Positions 9,009 to 19,360 of a DNA stretch of 19,580 bases are shown here, piece after piece. The notes under the pieces were generated by a model that was not told where the DNA came from, ran no database searches, and saw only the letters and a list, made by a program, of their open reading frames with translations. The stretch's first letter is position 1. The number at the start of each line of letters is the position of its first letter. Position numbers and translations under genes: made by a program. The DNA comes from Pleurotus ostreatus/Saccharomyces cerevisiae fusant (Eukaryota > Opisthokonta): the NCBI GenBank assembly GCA_024196135.1, contig JAMQCK010000588.1, positions 1 to 19,580 on the forward strand. Direction: 5' to 3'.

Positions 9009-10887
9009 CTACGGATCATCTGCGACCTCCTTCCCTGCCTTCACAGCCTCTGCGTTACGCCTGAGTGTTGGTAAGCGCGAGAACATCGCGACCCCCTTCT
9101 TCCAACGTGCTGAGTTCGCTTTTCGGGCCGCGCGCAGTCCGTCGGCGTCGAGCGCCGCGTAGTAATGCTCGTCGAGTTGGCAACCATGCTCCACGAACCG
9201 GAAGATTGCACCGGACGTATACTGCGTGACTGAGTAGCGTGTTTCGTCGGGGCCGATGTCGGTGTTGTGGTGTGTGAACAGGGCGGATGGGAGAATGATG
9301 CTCGAACCGGGCGGAAACCTGATGACGAGGCGGAGCTCTCGCACGATCAAGTAGCCACCGCGGTCGGGATTGAAGCGACCCAGTGCCGTTATGGCGCAGA
9401 AGCCGTGCGAAAGGTTGCCGAAGTCGCGGTGAGCGACCGCGACCGTGCGTGGCCCGAAGTTGATGGTGAGGCAGGACCAAACGCTCTTGGGGAAGTTGAA
9501 GAATCGTGCGAGGCGAGGCTTCCAGTCGGTCAGCTTCTTCTTCGTGTCGGCGTAGTGCTCGTGGGCGTCGGGCTGCCAGTTTTGCAGAGCACCTGCGTTG
9601 GACAGTTAGCGCATGTAACGACGCGTCGCTGATGACGCACCTGAGTTGACGTGGGCAATCCTCTGCATGGGCTTGAGCTTGACAATGCTCATTAGCTCGC
9701 GCCGCGTCTTGTCCGTGTGCTTGAGAGGACCTGGCTCCTATAGAATCATCAGTTCAGTGATCGGAATGCGGACGCGCGACGTACCTTCTGCCCGCCGCCG
9801 TGGGACACTCCAATGGCCTTGACGAAGAAGCTACCGCGACGGTGTTCTTGCTCCTCGGCAGAGAATGTGATGCGGCGCGACACCGATTCGATCTTGTCGG
9901 CGACGCGCATGTGGTCGATCTTGCCCTTGCCCTTGCCGCAGCCCACGAGCATGAGCACTACGATCTGCTCGGGGTTGACTGTAACAGCACCATTGTCGCT
10001 GCAGATGGTATGGTGAGCACAAATGAGCGCGCGAGTTGGTGTGTTCACTTACACTCCATCCCAGTCTAGTATCTTGTAGCCGACCAAGTGCTCCAGCTCG
10101 GGAATGCCGGCCTCCCATGCGTTGCGAAGGCATGTAAAGCCAGTGCTCGTGACCGGCGCTTTGGTGAAGTCGTACGAGGCTTGCTCGTGGAAGGATTGAA
10201 GAATGAGATCTGCGCGGTGGCGCTTCGAGGCGTCGCCACTGTTCCCCTCTGCCTGTCGCTTGCGTTTTCGTTGCTCCGCACTCTTGCGGGCCTTGTAGTT
10301 CCTAACACGCGCCTCCAGTTCGCGCACCTCCGGCTCCGCGCTGTCCTCAACCGCGGCGGGCGCGTCGAAGCGGTGAAGTTGGGGGTGCACGCCTTCCGGG
10401 TGCAACCCGGAGTCTGCGCCACTCGGGCCTTCATCTGTCAGTTCAGAGAGTGGCGAGGATGCGCGGGTGGTTGGCAAGGAGGTGAGCACCGATTCGCACT
10501 CCCACTGATCACCGTTTTGCTCGGCTCGCTGGCGTTCGGCGTCCTCGAACAGTTGGCCGAGGTCGACATGGTCGGGAAGCGCAACCACGTTACTGAACGC
10601 GGCACCGCTGCGCGTCGTGCGCGCTGTGAAGATAGTAAGCGTAGTCAGGTTGAAGAAGAAACTAAGGCCGCGAGGTCCGCCGCGCGCGCCGAGCGGTCGT
10701 TTGCCCAGTCTGCCATGCGTTGACTGACCGGGACGACGCGCCATTACGCGCGACGCGCCCGCGGCACTTTTCACTCACCTCCTAGTAGAGCCAGTAGGCG
10801 CGACATGAACGCAAGGGGCACCTGCCCAACGCCCGGCTTATTCGCGTCGTCTGCCGGCATGCGATCGGACATACGTGGCATAAACAT
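9009..10887 (-). CDS. TET/JBP-family Fe(II)/2-oxoglutarate dioxygenase
   Basis: Proposed exons are 10887-10779, 10623-10053, 9998-9785, 9737-9641 and 9592-9009, in frame, giving about 524 aa. The introns are 155, 54, 47 and 48 bp. The last exon encodes the catalytic double-stranded beta-helix: NFGPRTVAVAHRDFGNLSHG carries the HxD iron ligands (about H385, D387), PSALFTHHN the distal His (about H438), and ETRYSVTQYTSGAIFRFVEHG the Arg that binds 2-oxoglutarate (about R449). CAITALGRFNPDRGGYL is also typical of the family. The enzymes oxidise 5-methylcytosine or thymine in DNA; in fungi 5-methylcytosine is the expected substrate. The N-terminal part is charged and nuclear-looking (KARKSAEQRKRKRQ). 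The start is uncertain: an ATG at 10744 with the next exon read through gives an alternative N-terminus. The gene starts 77 bp after the KDZ transposase stop. No disruption is seen. Confidence 0.88.
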
Positions 10888-10964
10888 GCCAGACTCGTGA
10901 CCGCGTTTCGACGCGCGGTTTGTTGTACGCGTGTGCCAGGAATATAGGTACAGTAATAACATAT

Positions 10965-13900
10965 CTACAGGGAGTCTTCGTCGCTCGCATCGGCCTCATC
11001 CTCGCCCTCACTGCCCTCCCCATCTAAGCTAGATTCGTCCTCGTTCGTATCTTCAGCACTCTCGCTCGAAACTTGGCTATCCGTCGCGTCGCTCTCGCCC
11101 TCCGATGCCACCCTATCTCCTGTCGCTTCGTTTCCGTCCCGCTGCACACGTTCCTCATCCTGATCCACGTCATAAAGCGCCTCAATCATGTCCTCAATCG
11201 CATCCACGAGCTCCTCATCGCCATCAACCTGATCGTCAACGTCGCCACCCACCCCGGGACCCTCCTCCTCCTCCTCGTCCACATGTGCCGTGAACGGATT
11301 GGCGGTGATAACAGCGGGGTCGCAGGAGGCGGTCGCCCATTCCTCGCGGGCGGCGGTGAGTTCTGCAGCTGAAGGGCCACGAATACCGGTGCAGTGCCTC
11401 TCCCACTGCACGGCGATGCGAAGTAGCGCGCGCTGCCGGTCATGTAGTTGGTAAATCAGAGCGGGTGCATCTGTATTGGCGTGGTCAGGGTGCGCTGAAT
11501 GAAAAGGCTTGGGGCGCACATACCTGGGACGCGTATGGCACTCCGGATTGCCGCCCGAACGGCCCGCCATTCCCCCTCAAACCAGTCCAGAAGGTTCCCT
11601 TCCTCATGCTTCAACCGTCTCTCCTCCTCAGCGCAGCGATCGAGAAGAAGGCGTCCGCGTATAGCTTTGCGGACGTTGTCGTCCGACATCCATGGCGGCG
11701 CCTCCGTTTCCGGTGCGTCGAACCTCAAGTCGTCCCAACAGGGGTTGTCAATGTCAAGGTCCCAAAGCCCGACTTTCGGGAGCGGCTTGAGGGGACGTAT
11801 GTGACAGCCACCCTTGCGCGTGCGTTGCTGTTTGATGAGCTTCGAGAGTTGCGCGCACGCCTTGTTGTATTTGGAAATGGTAGCCTTGACGGTTCCCTCG
11901 CGACGCTCCGCCGCGGTCTTGACGTGCTTGCGCAAGCGGTTCTCTGCGGGCAACCATCAGCCCCGAGGCAGACAACCCGAACAGGCGGAGGACTCGTACC
12001 CCCGTTCTTGTTGCGATGCGAGCGCACGACACGCTCAACCTCCATCTTGCGCTTCATGATCCCGTTCTGCGCCCGGCGCAAAAGCACGAGAGCGTTCGCC
12101 CGACGATGGAGGAGCTTATCGCTGACCAGCTTCTGCAGCTGCGCGCGTGCTACGGCTCCGAGCTGACCGAGCTTGCGGGTGTACCGACCCTTAGCGGCGG
12201 CGTACGTAGCTTCGGCACTTCGGAGAGCTGCCTCATGCTCCAGATCCGAAGGTCCCGATTCCGACCCCTGTAGCTCATTCCGCCGTCTCTCGGCCTGCTC
12301 CATCTCCTCGTGCAACTCCAAAGCCTTCGCTATTTCCCGACGCCCCACATCCTTGCCCTGTTCTATGCCACAATCAGCCAAATGATGACGTGGAAGGGTC
12401 GCCAGACTCACTCTCCAGAGGACGGGTTTGTGCAGCAACCTGTTCCTTCCATTGCCTGCGGATAAAGTCCTCATCTTTGGCGACGTCGCCCGCCTCCTCG
12501 AGAAGTGTCAACGCCTCCTTACGTTTCTCGTTCAACAGGCGGAATTTCCGAGCCAGCCACGCGCCGCGTGCGACTGTTGCATCTTTTGTGGCAAAGACAA
12601 ATTGAGAATTGAGGGTATATTTGCGAAGATGGAACTGAAATTCCATTAGCTCGTTGCCGATTGGGAGCTGGAGACAACTTACCCCTGCAACGCGAAGATA
12701 CGGGATTAATTTGCTTATGGAATACCAAAATCTTTCACAGCCTTCTCCATCGGTCAAGCCGAACCCGACGATCTTGCGCGGATGATAGATGAGTTGACAG
12801 GGCCAGTCATGCCCGAACGCGTGGAAGACGGCGACGGCGAAGCGAAGACGATCGAGATACTTGTTGAAGATGCCGTACCGAACCGCGCTGAGGTGGATTT
12901 GGCACGCAATGTCATACAGCAAGCCTACGATCCAGTCCGAAGGGAGGTTGTCCATGAGTGCGTCCATGAGCGCCACTGCGTAGAACTGCTGCTCGCCTGG
13001 GGTTGTCATGTTGGCGAAGAAGAGGGGGATGTCATGGCGGCAGATCAGGCCCATCACGGCCGTCACGTCGTGGCTTCCAGTGTTGGCCTTCGCAATGGCG
13101 GTCTGGGCAGCCTTGAAGCTGTCTTCGCAGTTCTGTAGAGCTTCCGATGGAACTTGAAGCCCGGCGGCCTGCGGGTCGAACGTCGACGCCGACTTGCGAC
13201 CTCGCGGAGGTCGCAAGGCTTCCACGCGCTCCCGGGCGCTCTCCAAGGCTGCCTCTGTCAGCATGATGCTGTCGGGATGTTCAAACACCGGGTCCCGTGT
13301 CTGCTTGTTGTGTTTTTGCGAGAAACACGCGTCGATTGAGACCAGAACGTCGGGAGCATTGTGATCATCGGTGTTGAGCCGGTGCTCACCCCCGAAACAT
13401 GCTGGACAGCGAGCGCGGAGGTATTCTGAGGGGCGCGAGGAGAAGCGGGGCACGTCGGCCATGTCGTCGGTATCCGCGTCGCTGTCGTCCGAGAAGGATG
13501 CCGCAGGTCGCTTGCGGCCGCGAGCAACGACGACGGGCGAGTCGAGCGCGACGCCGCGCCTGGTCCGTGGCGTCGGTGATGGAGGCGGGCTGTACTCGTC
13601 TTCATCGGGAGGGTTGACCTCGAGGGCTGAGGGGCGAAGAAGCGCGGTTCGCGCGGTGTCGACAACGTTATCGACGTGCTTTTGTACGGTGTCGTGGAGG
13701 TGTGTGAACCAGAGAAGCGCAGAGCCAAAGCGCTTTCGCAGGTTGTCCTGGGGGTGAAGTCAGATACATGGAGGGCACGAGCATTGGGGACCTACCGAGT
13801 AGTTCAACTTGTAAGAGCGTGCAAGGAGGAATGCTTCCGTCGCCTTGCACCACGCCGTGACATTGGGGGAGATATTGAGGAAGAGTATTCGAACGAAGTC

Positions 13901-14817
13901 CAATAAGTTGATGTCGACTGCGAGCGAGGGCCTATACGGTGCGCAAGGGAATAGCCCGACCTCGACCAATTGCCGGGCAGCTGGGCAGCAATAGCAGGAG
14001 TCGACCTCGATGTTTGATACAGCTATTTATGTGTCAAGCAGCGAATGAGGGAGGCAGCGGGCGACTTACTCGTCATGCGCAAGACAAGAACGGACAGCTG
14101 ACGACGATCCTTGCCATTACACGAACATCTGCGCGTGGGTTGCACTCTTCGCGGCGGATCACGTAGATTTCTTGTCTCTTGTAAGAGGCGCAGGTACGGT
14201 TTGCGAAGTTTGGGCAAGATGTCTGACAACCAGCTGGCCGTCGTAGACTCTCGTTTCGCTCGGTACGCCTGACGTCGTGCTTCCCTTGCAGGGTCGGTGG
14301 CCCCCTCATCCTCGTCCGCGCTGCCTCCGACCGTTTCCGGTCGCGGAACCTCCTCCTCCTCTGACTCTCCTTCGGACTCTTCTACTTCCGGCTCGAGGTC
14401 CGGGATCCCCAGAGCAAATCCGATTTGCGAAGGGAGGGCGCGACGATTGCGCGTACTCTCAACAGCGCGGCCGGCGTCTCGAAAGGCGACTGTCGGGCTG
14501 GCATTCCTTCGTTGTCGTATGCGTTGGGCATTCACGGACTGCGGAGTCAGTCCAGTGCCGGTAGTGGTACGCAAGGCTCCGCGCGCTGGAGTGCTGGGGG
14601 CTGGACGCGAGCGGATAGGTGTCGATGGTGTTGGATCGGAGGAGGGAGGTGGTTCGCGCGAGCGGGATAGCCCACGGCGCGATCGCGTCGTGGTTCTTGT
14701 GATCGTGCTCGACGCCGCCGCTGAGGAACCCTCGCCCAGAGTAGTGTCCGACGAGGGTAGGAGAGGGGCGGCACGCCGGTCGCGTTCCTTGGTGTTGATA
14801 CGCCTGCGCGTAGACAT
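10965..14817 (-). CDS. KDZ-superfamily (Kyakuja-Dileera-Zisupton) transposase
   Basis: Seven exons join in frame: 14817-14070, 14022-13796, 13747-12683, 12634-12412, 12362-12000, 11943-11524 and 11470-10965. Total length is about 1183 aa and all introns are 47-56 bp. The N-terminus is basic and disordered, then KPYLRLLQETRNL, a Cys cluster (CSCNGK...SCYCCPAARQL), GLFPCAPYRPSLAVDINLLD and ISPNVTAWCKATEAFL, all typical of basidiomycete KDZ proteins. The catalytic core follows: CPACFGG (about 439-445), VSIDACF (D464), CRHDIPLFF, LLYDIACQ (D604), VFHAFGHDWPCQLIYHPRK, and GFGLTDGEGCERFW (E660). A coiled, charged region and an acidic tail (DEEEEEGPG, many Glu/Asp/Ser) end the protein. Such enzymes cut and move DNA elements. 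Motifs and frames are intact, so the copy may be active or recently so. Confidence 0.9.
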
Positions 14818-15381
14818 GAGTGCGTGAGCAGCGTACTGAAAGCCGCACGTACGATGCGTGTAGATAGCATCGATGAAGATCTGGTTCCGCTGCGGCTCGC
14901 GTGCCTGTGATCGTGTTGGAGAGCGCCCAACGGAACCAGATTAAATCAGAGTGCTCACCTCAGTGTCAAAGGAGACTTCGCAGGATTGTAGATATCAGGC
15001 CTGAGTATTGAAGCGATCGAGACCTCTTGCACCACTCTAGTTTCGAGTACCTATATTTCTGCTGCTTCATATGGCCGACATACAGGCTACCAAATACGCA
15101 CGGATAGATCGACGAGTACGCGTCCTTTAAGCCCCTCTTCCCTTTCAGCAAGTCCATCCTCGATGCGTAGAGTATGATCTAGTCAGTCAAGGGTATTCGT
15201 GCGGAAGAGACGAGTACGCACAGCGCGTCCTATGGTACGTATTCCCATGGAGTCATTGGACTCCGCTCGTAGATCCTGTGCTCTTGCAGCAAGGTCTTCA
15301 GCGCCATGTCGTGGGCAACGCGCTCTTGCAGCGGATTACGACCGGTAGGGCGTTGGCCGGCTACGGTATGGCGAGGGCATC
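14818..15381. other. Divergent intergenic region with a relic-like minus-strand coding stretch
   Basis: No confident gene is present. An 11-bp inverted repeat (atctggttccg 14879-14889, cggaaccagat 14931-14941) lies close to the transposase start. On the minus strand, 15381-15225 reads MALKTLLQEHRIYERSPMTP and flanking residues before a TAG. An intron-like stretch (GTGCGTACTC...TTGACTGACTAG) follows, and then a 63-codon open frame down to 14966. The overlapping frames do not join into a convincing gene. It could be a decayed gene, upstream untranslated exons of the transposase, or chance. Confidence 0.35.
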
Positions 15382-15439
15382 GTCGGTCCCACGCTAAACG
15401 GGGACCGACACCATCGTCCCGCGCTAAACGGGGACGATG
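15382..15439. repeat. Two hairpin repeats with (A/G)CGCTAAACG centres
   Basis: Unit 1 (15382-15409) has arms gtcggtccc/gggaccgac around acgctaaacg. Unit 2 (15412-15439) has arms catcgtccc/gggacgatg around gcgctaaacg. Both have perfect 9-bp arms. The centre is nearly fixed, while the stems differ and stay self-complementary. Two further units lie in the opposite orientation at 15905-15960. Confidence 0.85.
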
Positions 15440-15668
15440 TGCGCGTGCGATAGTTCGAAGGTCGATACGCGACTTGCCGCGTGGGTCCTAGCGCCTATGG
15501 GAGAGGGGGGAGGATGGGAGATGAGCAGATAGACGGCAGGCATCGCGGGGATGGTGCCGCCGCCGTCGAGGACGTAGACCACATCGAGCGCAGAATGTTC
15601 TGCGGCCCGCAGACCAAGCGCGACCAAACATGCCATTTGCAAACAGCTCACAACAAACGCCACACCAA

Positions 15669-15917
15669 ATGCGCTTGCGCGTCGTCCTCACCGCCATCGT
15701 CTTCGTTGCTGCCTCCGCGTTCGCTTGCACAAACCTCTCGCTCGGCCCACTGCCCGGAGTATTCTGCGCGCTCATCTCCGCGCGCTCTCTGTCGCCGCGC
15801 GAACGGCTTTGCTCGCAGGTGAGTTGGTTTTCGACGCTCTTGGGCGCTAACTGAGATTCTCAACAGCTACTGCGCCTCGTCGGCACCTTCTGGCTCGCAT
15901 CCTCGGTCCCCGTTTAG
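15669..15917 (+). CDS. Possible small spliced ORF (66 aa) inside the hairpin-bracketed segment
   Basis: An ATG at 15669 opens MRLRVVLTAIVFVAASAFAC, which looks like a signal peptide or membrane segment. A good intron (15819-15866, GTGAGT donor, gctaactgag branch region, CAACAG acceptor, 48 bp) leads to a 17-codon second exon. Its stop TAG lies inside the third hairpin repeat, so the last residues (VPV) are encoded by the repeat. An upstream in-frame ATG at 15630 would give 79 aa. On the opposite strand a 79-codon frame (15663-15424) also ends in VPV and a stop inside a hairpin. Function is unknown; it may be a fragment of a membrane protein gene. Confidence 0.3.
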
Positions 15918-15960
15918 CGTGGGACCAGGAACGTTGGTTCCCGTTTAGCGTGGAACCAAC
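15905..15960. repeat. Two hairpin repeats with CGTTTAGCGT centres (inverted partners)
   Basis: Unit 3 (15905-15926) has arms ggtccc/gggacc around cgtttagcgt. Unit 4 (15933-15960) has perfect 9-bp arms gttggttcc/ggaaccaac around cgtttagcgt. The centre is the reverse complement of that in units 1 and 2, so the two pairs face each other across about 465 bp. Confidence 0.85.
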
Positions 15961-16020
15961 TGTGCTTGAGTAACGCACCCGCCCGGTCAACTTTCGTCGA
16001 CATTCCGCAATTCTTCAACG

Positions 16021-19000
16021 ATGGCCGCGTCTTCGCCTCCCTCATCCTCAACCCACGCGCCCGCAGCGCCTGCGCCCTCGGCACCCGCTTCGTCTACGCC
16101 CCTGCCCTCGCCGTCCGTAACATCTGTGCCCGTGGATAGTCCGCCGTCATCTAGCGACCCCACCGCATTGTCGACGTCGCCGCCATGCGGAGTGCAGAGT
16201 ACGACCGCGCCTGCACCTGGGCCGACGCACCTGGGGCTTGCTCCTAACGGTCTGGTCATGCGATCGGGCTCCCCTGTGGGCGACCAGGTCGGCCCCCTGG
16301 CCGACGATGAGTACGACGCGATGAAGGTGGGCTGGCCAGGCGTGCGCAAGCGGATGCCAGCGGAACTGGAGGATGAGGTCGAAGGAGATGGGCAGGAGAA
16401 GCGCCCGCGCGTTGAACGGCGATACATCCTCGTCGGACTGGAGCCGCTACGCGCTCCCTACTACAAGGAGCTCTCGCCGGCTGAGCAGGTGTGTTGCAAT
16501 ATCCTGCCTTGCTTTGTCCCGTCTGACCTATTTACCAGTCCGTCGACTACCGTCTTTATCGCGGGGAGGATGACGAGGCGCAGGAGAAGGCCGCGCTCTA
16601 CAGGATCGTAACTCACCAGCCGCGCAAGCGGGTCGTTGTCGAAGGCGACGAAGGATATGGGGCAGTGTTCCCCCTTCTTCAAGATGTCCTGTCAACCAAG
16701 GTCCTTCCTCCAGATATCTTTGCTACGGCTCGACGACGTAAGCTCATGCCTACCATCCCACCTTGCTCTACTGACCTCGCCTCCAGCCGAAGACCCTGCG
16801 CAGCGTTTCCGCGTCATCGGACTCACCGAGGATGCAGCATACCTCGTTATGAGCCCTAATGCCACCTACATTCCCTACGTTCCCTCCCCCACCAACGCCC
16901 ACTACCGCTTGCGCATGCGCATCGACGGCAATTTTGGCGCGGAGGACTTGACTTTGGTTCCCACATACTTCATGAAGGGCAAAGCACCCCACGTTGCGTG
17001 CATCCCGCGTTGCCCGCCGGCACCAGGCCATCCTTGGCATCTCATGTTCTTGGGAGTCGAGGGATGGTTCGAGAAGGTCGACGGGCTGTACACCACCAAC
17101 GACGACAAGGTCGTCTTGACTGCCGCGACGTTCCGCGAGCTGAAGAAGCTCGTATATCCCCTCCGCCGACTCACTGCGCAGTACCTTCTGGACTGCAAGC
17201 GCAAGAAGACCGATGCGAACCCATGGGCTCGCGGGATGGAGATAACTCTCCAGCATCTGCTCATGCGCATGTCGTACATGCCGGTCTCCCTCGGTCGCGC
17301 CGTCCTTATGGCCAGACAATGTCAACGGCTCTGGCGCGAACTCTTTGGCATGATGAATTTCGTGAACTTCATACAACCCGTCCTCACTGGTCTGGCCGAC
17401 CCCCCCGAACTCGCCACACCTCACTGGTTCATCGGCACCGTCACGGACGATCTCGAGCAAGCGCAGCTCTTGTTCCGTGCCGGCGTACCAGTATGGTTCG
17501 TACAGAACTTCGAGGAGGTTGCCAGGCGCGCCCGACTGCAGCAAGTGATTCCCCACGCGGTGCTGGCAGTGCAGATGCGCGCGCCTGCTGAGATGATTTG
17601 CATTGATCGCCATCCGGACAACCTACCGTACATCTTCGAGGGCTTGCCGACGGATTGGAAGCGCCTACACCACCTCCACCGGTACGCGACCATGCGCGTG
17701 GCCCTCAGCCGGCCGATCGACGACGACAGCCACGACCCCCTCTGGTACGACGGCAGCAAGGCGAACCGCGACGCGCGTTTCGGTGCCTCCACCGAGCAGG
17801 ACATCAAGCAGATGCCCGAGTACCTCACCGCGGTTGGGCAGTCGGAACCGTCGCGTTCGCAAATGGAGGAGCTGGTCACCTTACCGCCTGTTGACTTCAC
17901 GCCGTCGGACTTGGACGACCTTGAAGACTCTTCGGAGGTCCTTCCTGGCGAGTTCTATGGTACCTCGGCACCACAACCATTGAGTGCCGCGCTGCCTGCG
18001 TCGACCACGGCGTCGACCTCGACAAGTACTAGTTCGTCAACGTCGACTTTGGCTGCGTCATCAAGAGGTCCGGGCACTTCTGTTGCGAGCTCGTCTTCGG
18101 CAGTGAAGCCTAGTCGGTTGGGTTCCACTTCTACTCGTAAGTCCTTTGCCTTTGTTCGAAATGCCCTGGCTGACCACTTGTCACAGGTCGCCCTAGCGAG
18201 GAGAAGCCCACAGTCCGCGTCGTATGGCGAGAGGAAAGGGATCGCGTCAAGCCGAACTGGCGTACCGACGCCCAGAAGACCGACGATTATCGCTGCTTCC
18301 CCTCCCCCGATCTCATCACCGGTGCTGCGAGTCTCGGGAAGGTCGCCGACTTCGTGCATGCCTGGGTCCTGCTCCGGCCTCGACTCCTCGACAATGCACG
18401 CTACAATCCGCGCGACGCGCATGCTCTCGCCAACCACGGCTCGGGTCTGTGGGACGCGCGCACGCAGGCCAGCGTTGTGCGCAATCGACATGATGCCGTG
18501 CGCGAGGATCGCAACGGGCTGGCTTGCGGGCTCAACACCGCGGACTGGCGGCAGCTGCTGTTCACGCGCGTGACGGCTCGCAGCCAGAGCAGGTACATCA
18601 TCCGCCAAATGACGACCATCCGCGATCTCCTCGGCGACGACTTCAACTGGGACGCGTTTATCAAGAACCTCAGCGAACCGTACGTCCTCCGTGGGTACGT
18701 CGTGCAGCCGGGCGACCTCCCTCCGCCGCATGTCATGAGGGCCGAGATGTGGTACCTCCAGGAGCTCCTGTTCCGCCAGGACTTGCTTGAGCTGGACCGG
18801 CGCTTGCGCGTCATCCTGATCAGCAAGCTCGAGGAGCTTGAGCGCTTTCGCCGGGTCTTCGACAAGCGCACCTGGTGCGGCGCTGACATTCTCAACTTGT
18901 GCGAGGTCGAGAAGGGACGCGGGCTGATGGCCGAGTCGTGGCGCGAGCGCGTGCGCTACGTGCAGGCCTTTGCACGCCTCATGCTGGACTGGGAGGTGGC

Positions 19001-19160
19001 TCTGCCCCGTCGTCTTCGTTGGGAGGTCGACGCAGACCGCATGACGGAGGCGCACTTCGTGTGGTTCGAGCGCCAGGTCATCTCGTTCTACTGCGGTGTC
19101 TTGTGGCTCACCCTCAAGCGCAAGGCCGTCGCCCCTCCTGTTCGTCGTGACTCGGTCTAG
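16021..19160 (+). CDS. Uncharacterised 996-aa basidiomycete protein
   Basis: Four exons join in frame: 16021-16488, 16539-16737, 16787-18136 and 18187-19160, with introns of 50, 49 and 50 bp. The ATG context is caacgATGGcc. Residues 1-90 are Ala/Pro/Ser-rich and disordered. A basic patch (VRKRMP, EKRPRVERR, about 108-134) may be a nuclear signal. A globular part follows, with RFRVIGLTEDAAYLVMSPNA, GHPWHLMFLGVEGWFEKVDG and HWFIGTVTDDLEQAQLLF continuing into RAGVPVWFVQ. A Ser/Thr-rich linker (about 620-672) leads to a second globular region with WRQLLFTRVTARSQSRYIIR and YVLRGYVVQPGDLPPPHVMR. The aromatic AGVPVW-type segment reminds me of large uncharacterised protein families in mushroom genomes; that is from memory and unverified. 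It is divergent from the transposase and separated from it by the hairpin segment. No function is assigned. Confidence 0.8.
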
Positions 19161-19330
19161 CTGGTGTCTGCTCGTTGTATGGACGTTGCGTGGTCGTTTT
19201 TTGGACTTTTTCTTGTATTATATATCATCATCACATCATCCCCCGCCCCCTCCCCTTACTTATCTTGGACTTATCTTGTACTGCTTTGACTTCATTATAC
19301 TATATACATGTCTTCTTGCAATGTTTGTGT
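19161..19330 (+). other. 3' flank of the 996-aa gene, AT-rich
   Basis: After the stop at 19158-19160 the sequence becomes T-rich (tggtcgttttttggac, tattatatatcatc) with a C-rich patch near 19240. It is probably the 3' untranslated region and polyadenylation area, although no canonical aataaa is present. No further gene is seen to the right edge. Confidence 0.45.
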
Positions 19331-19360
19331 GAAGCTTCAGTGCCCAAGTGCAAGTGCTCA

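Larger units (their letters stand above)
9009..14817 (-). mobile_element. KDZ transposase + TET/JBP module of a probable DNA transposon
   Basis: The transposase and the oxygenase are adjacent, co-oriented and about 80 bp apart. Association of KDZ transposons with TET/JBP genes is known from basidiomycete genomes. I could not identify terminal inverted repeats or a target-site duplication, so the ends are not defined; the coordinates given cover only the two recognised genes. The element may extend leftward through the two unknown minus-strand genes to about 3454, and rightward past the divergent gene to about 19160 or beyond. Confidence 0.5.

Noticed and set aside
11465..12166. A 233-codon plus-strand open frame
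   Set aside because: It is antisense to exons of the KDZ transposase, whose minus-strand frames join through good introns.
14879..14941. 63-bp stem-closed sequence considered as a tRNA
   Set aside because: The 11-bp outer stem is present, but there is no recognisable T-arm, anticodon arm or D-arm pattern.
15488..15775. Minus-strand frame with CxxC...CxxC (zinc-ribbon-like)
   Set aside because: The spacing is suggestive, but the rest is Arg/Ser/Ala-rich. It competes with a better-signalled spliced frame on the plus strand, and no further domain residues are visible.
16768..17613. A 281-codon minus-strand open frame
   Set aside because: It is antisense to exon 3 of the 996-aa gene and has no intron support.
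17955..19055. A 366-codon minus-strand open frame
   Set aside because: It is antisense to the 3' half of the 996-aa gene; it arises from GC-rich codon use and crosses a supported plus-strand intron.
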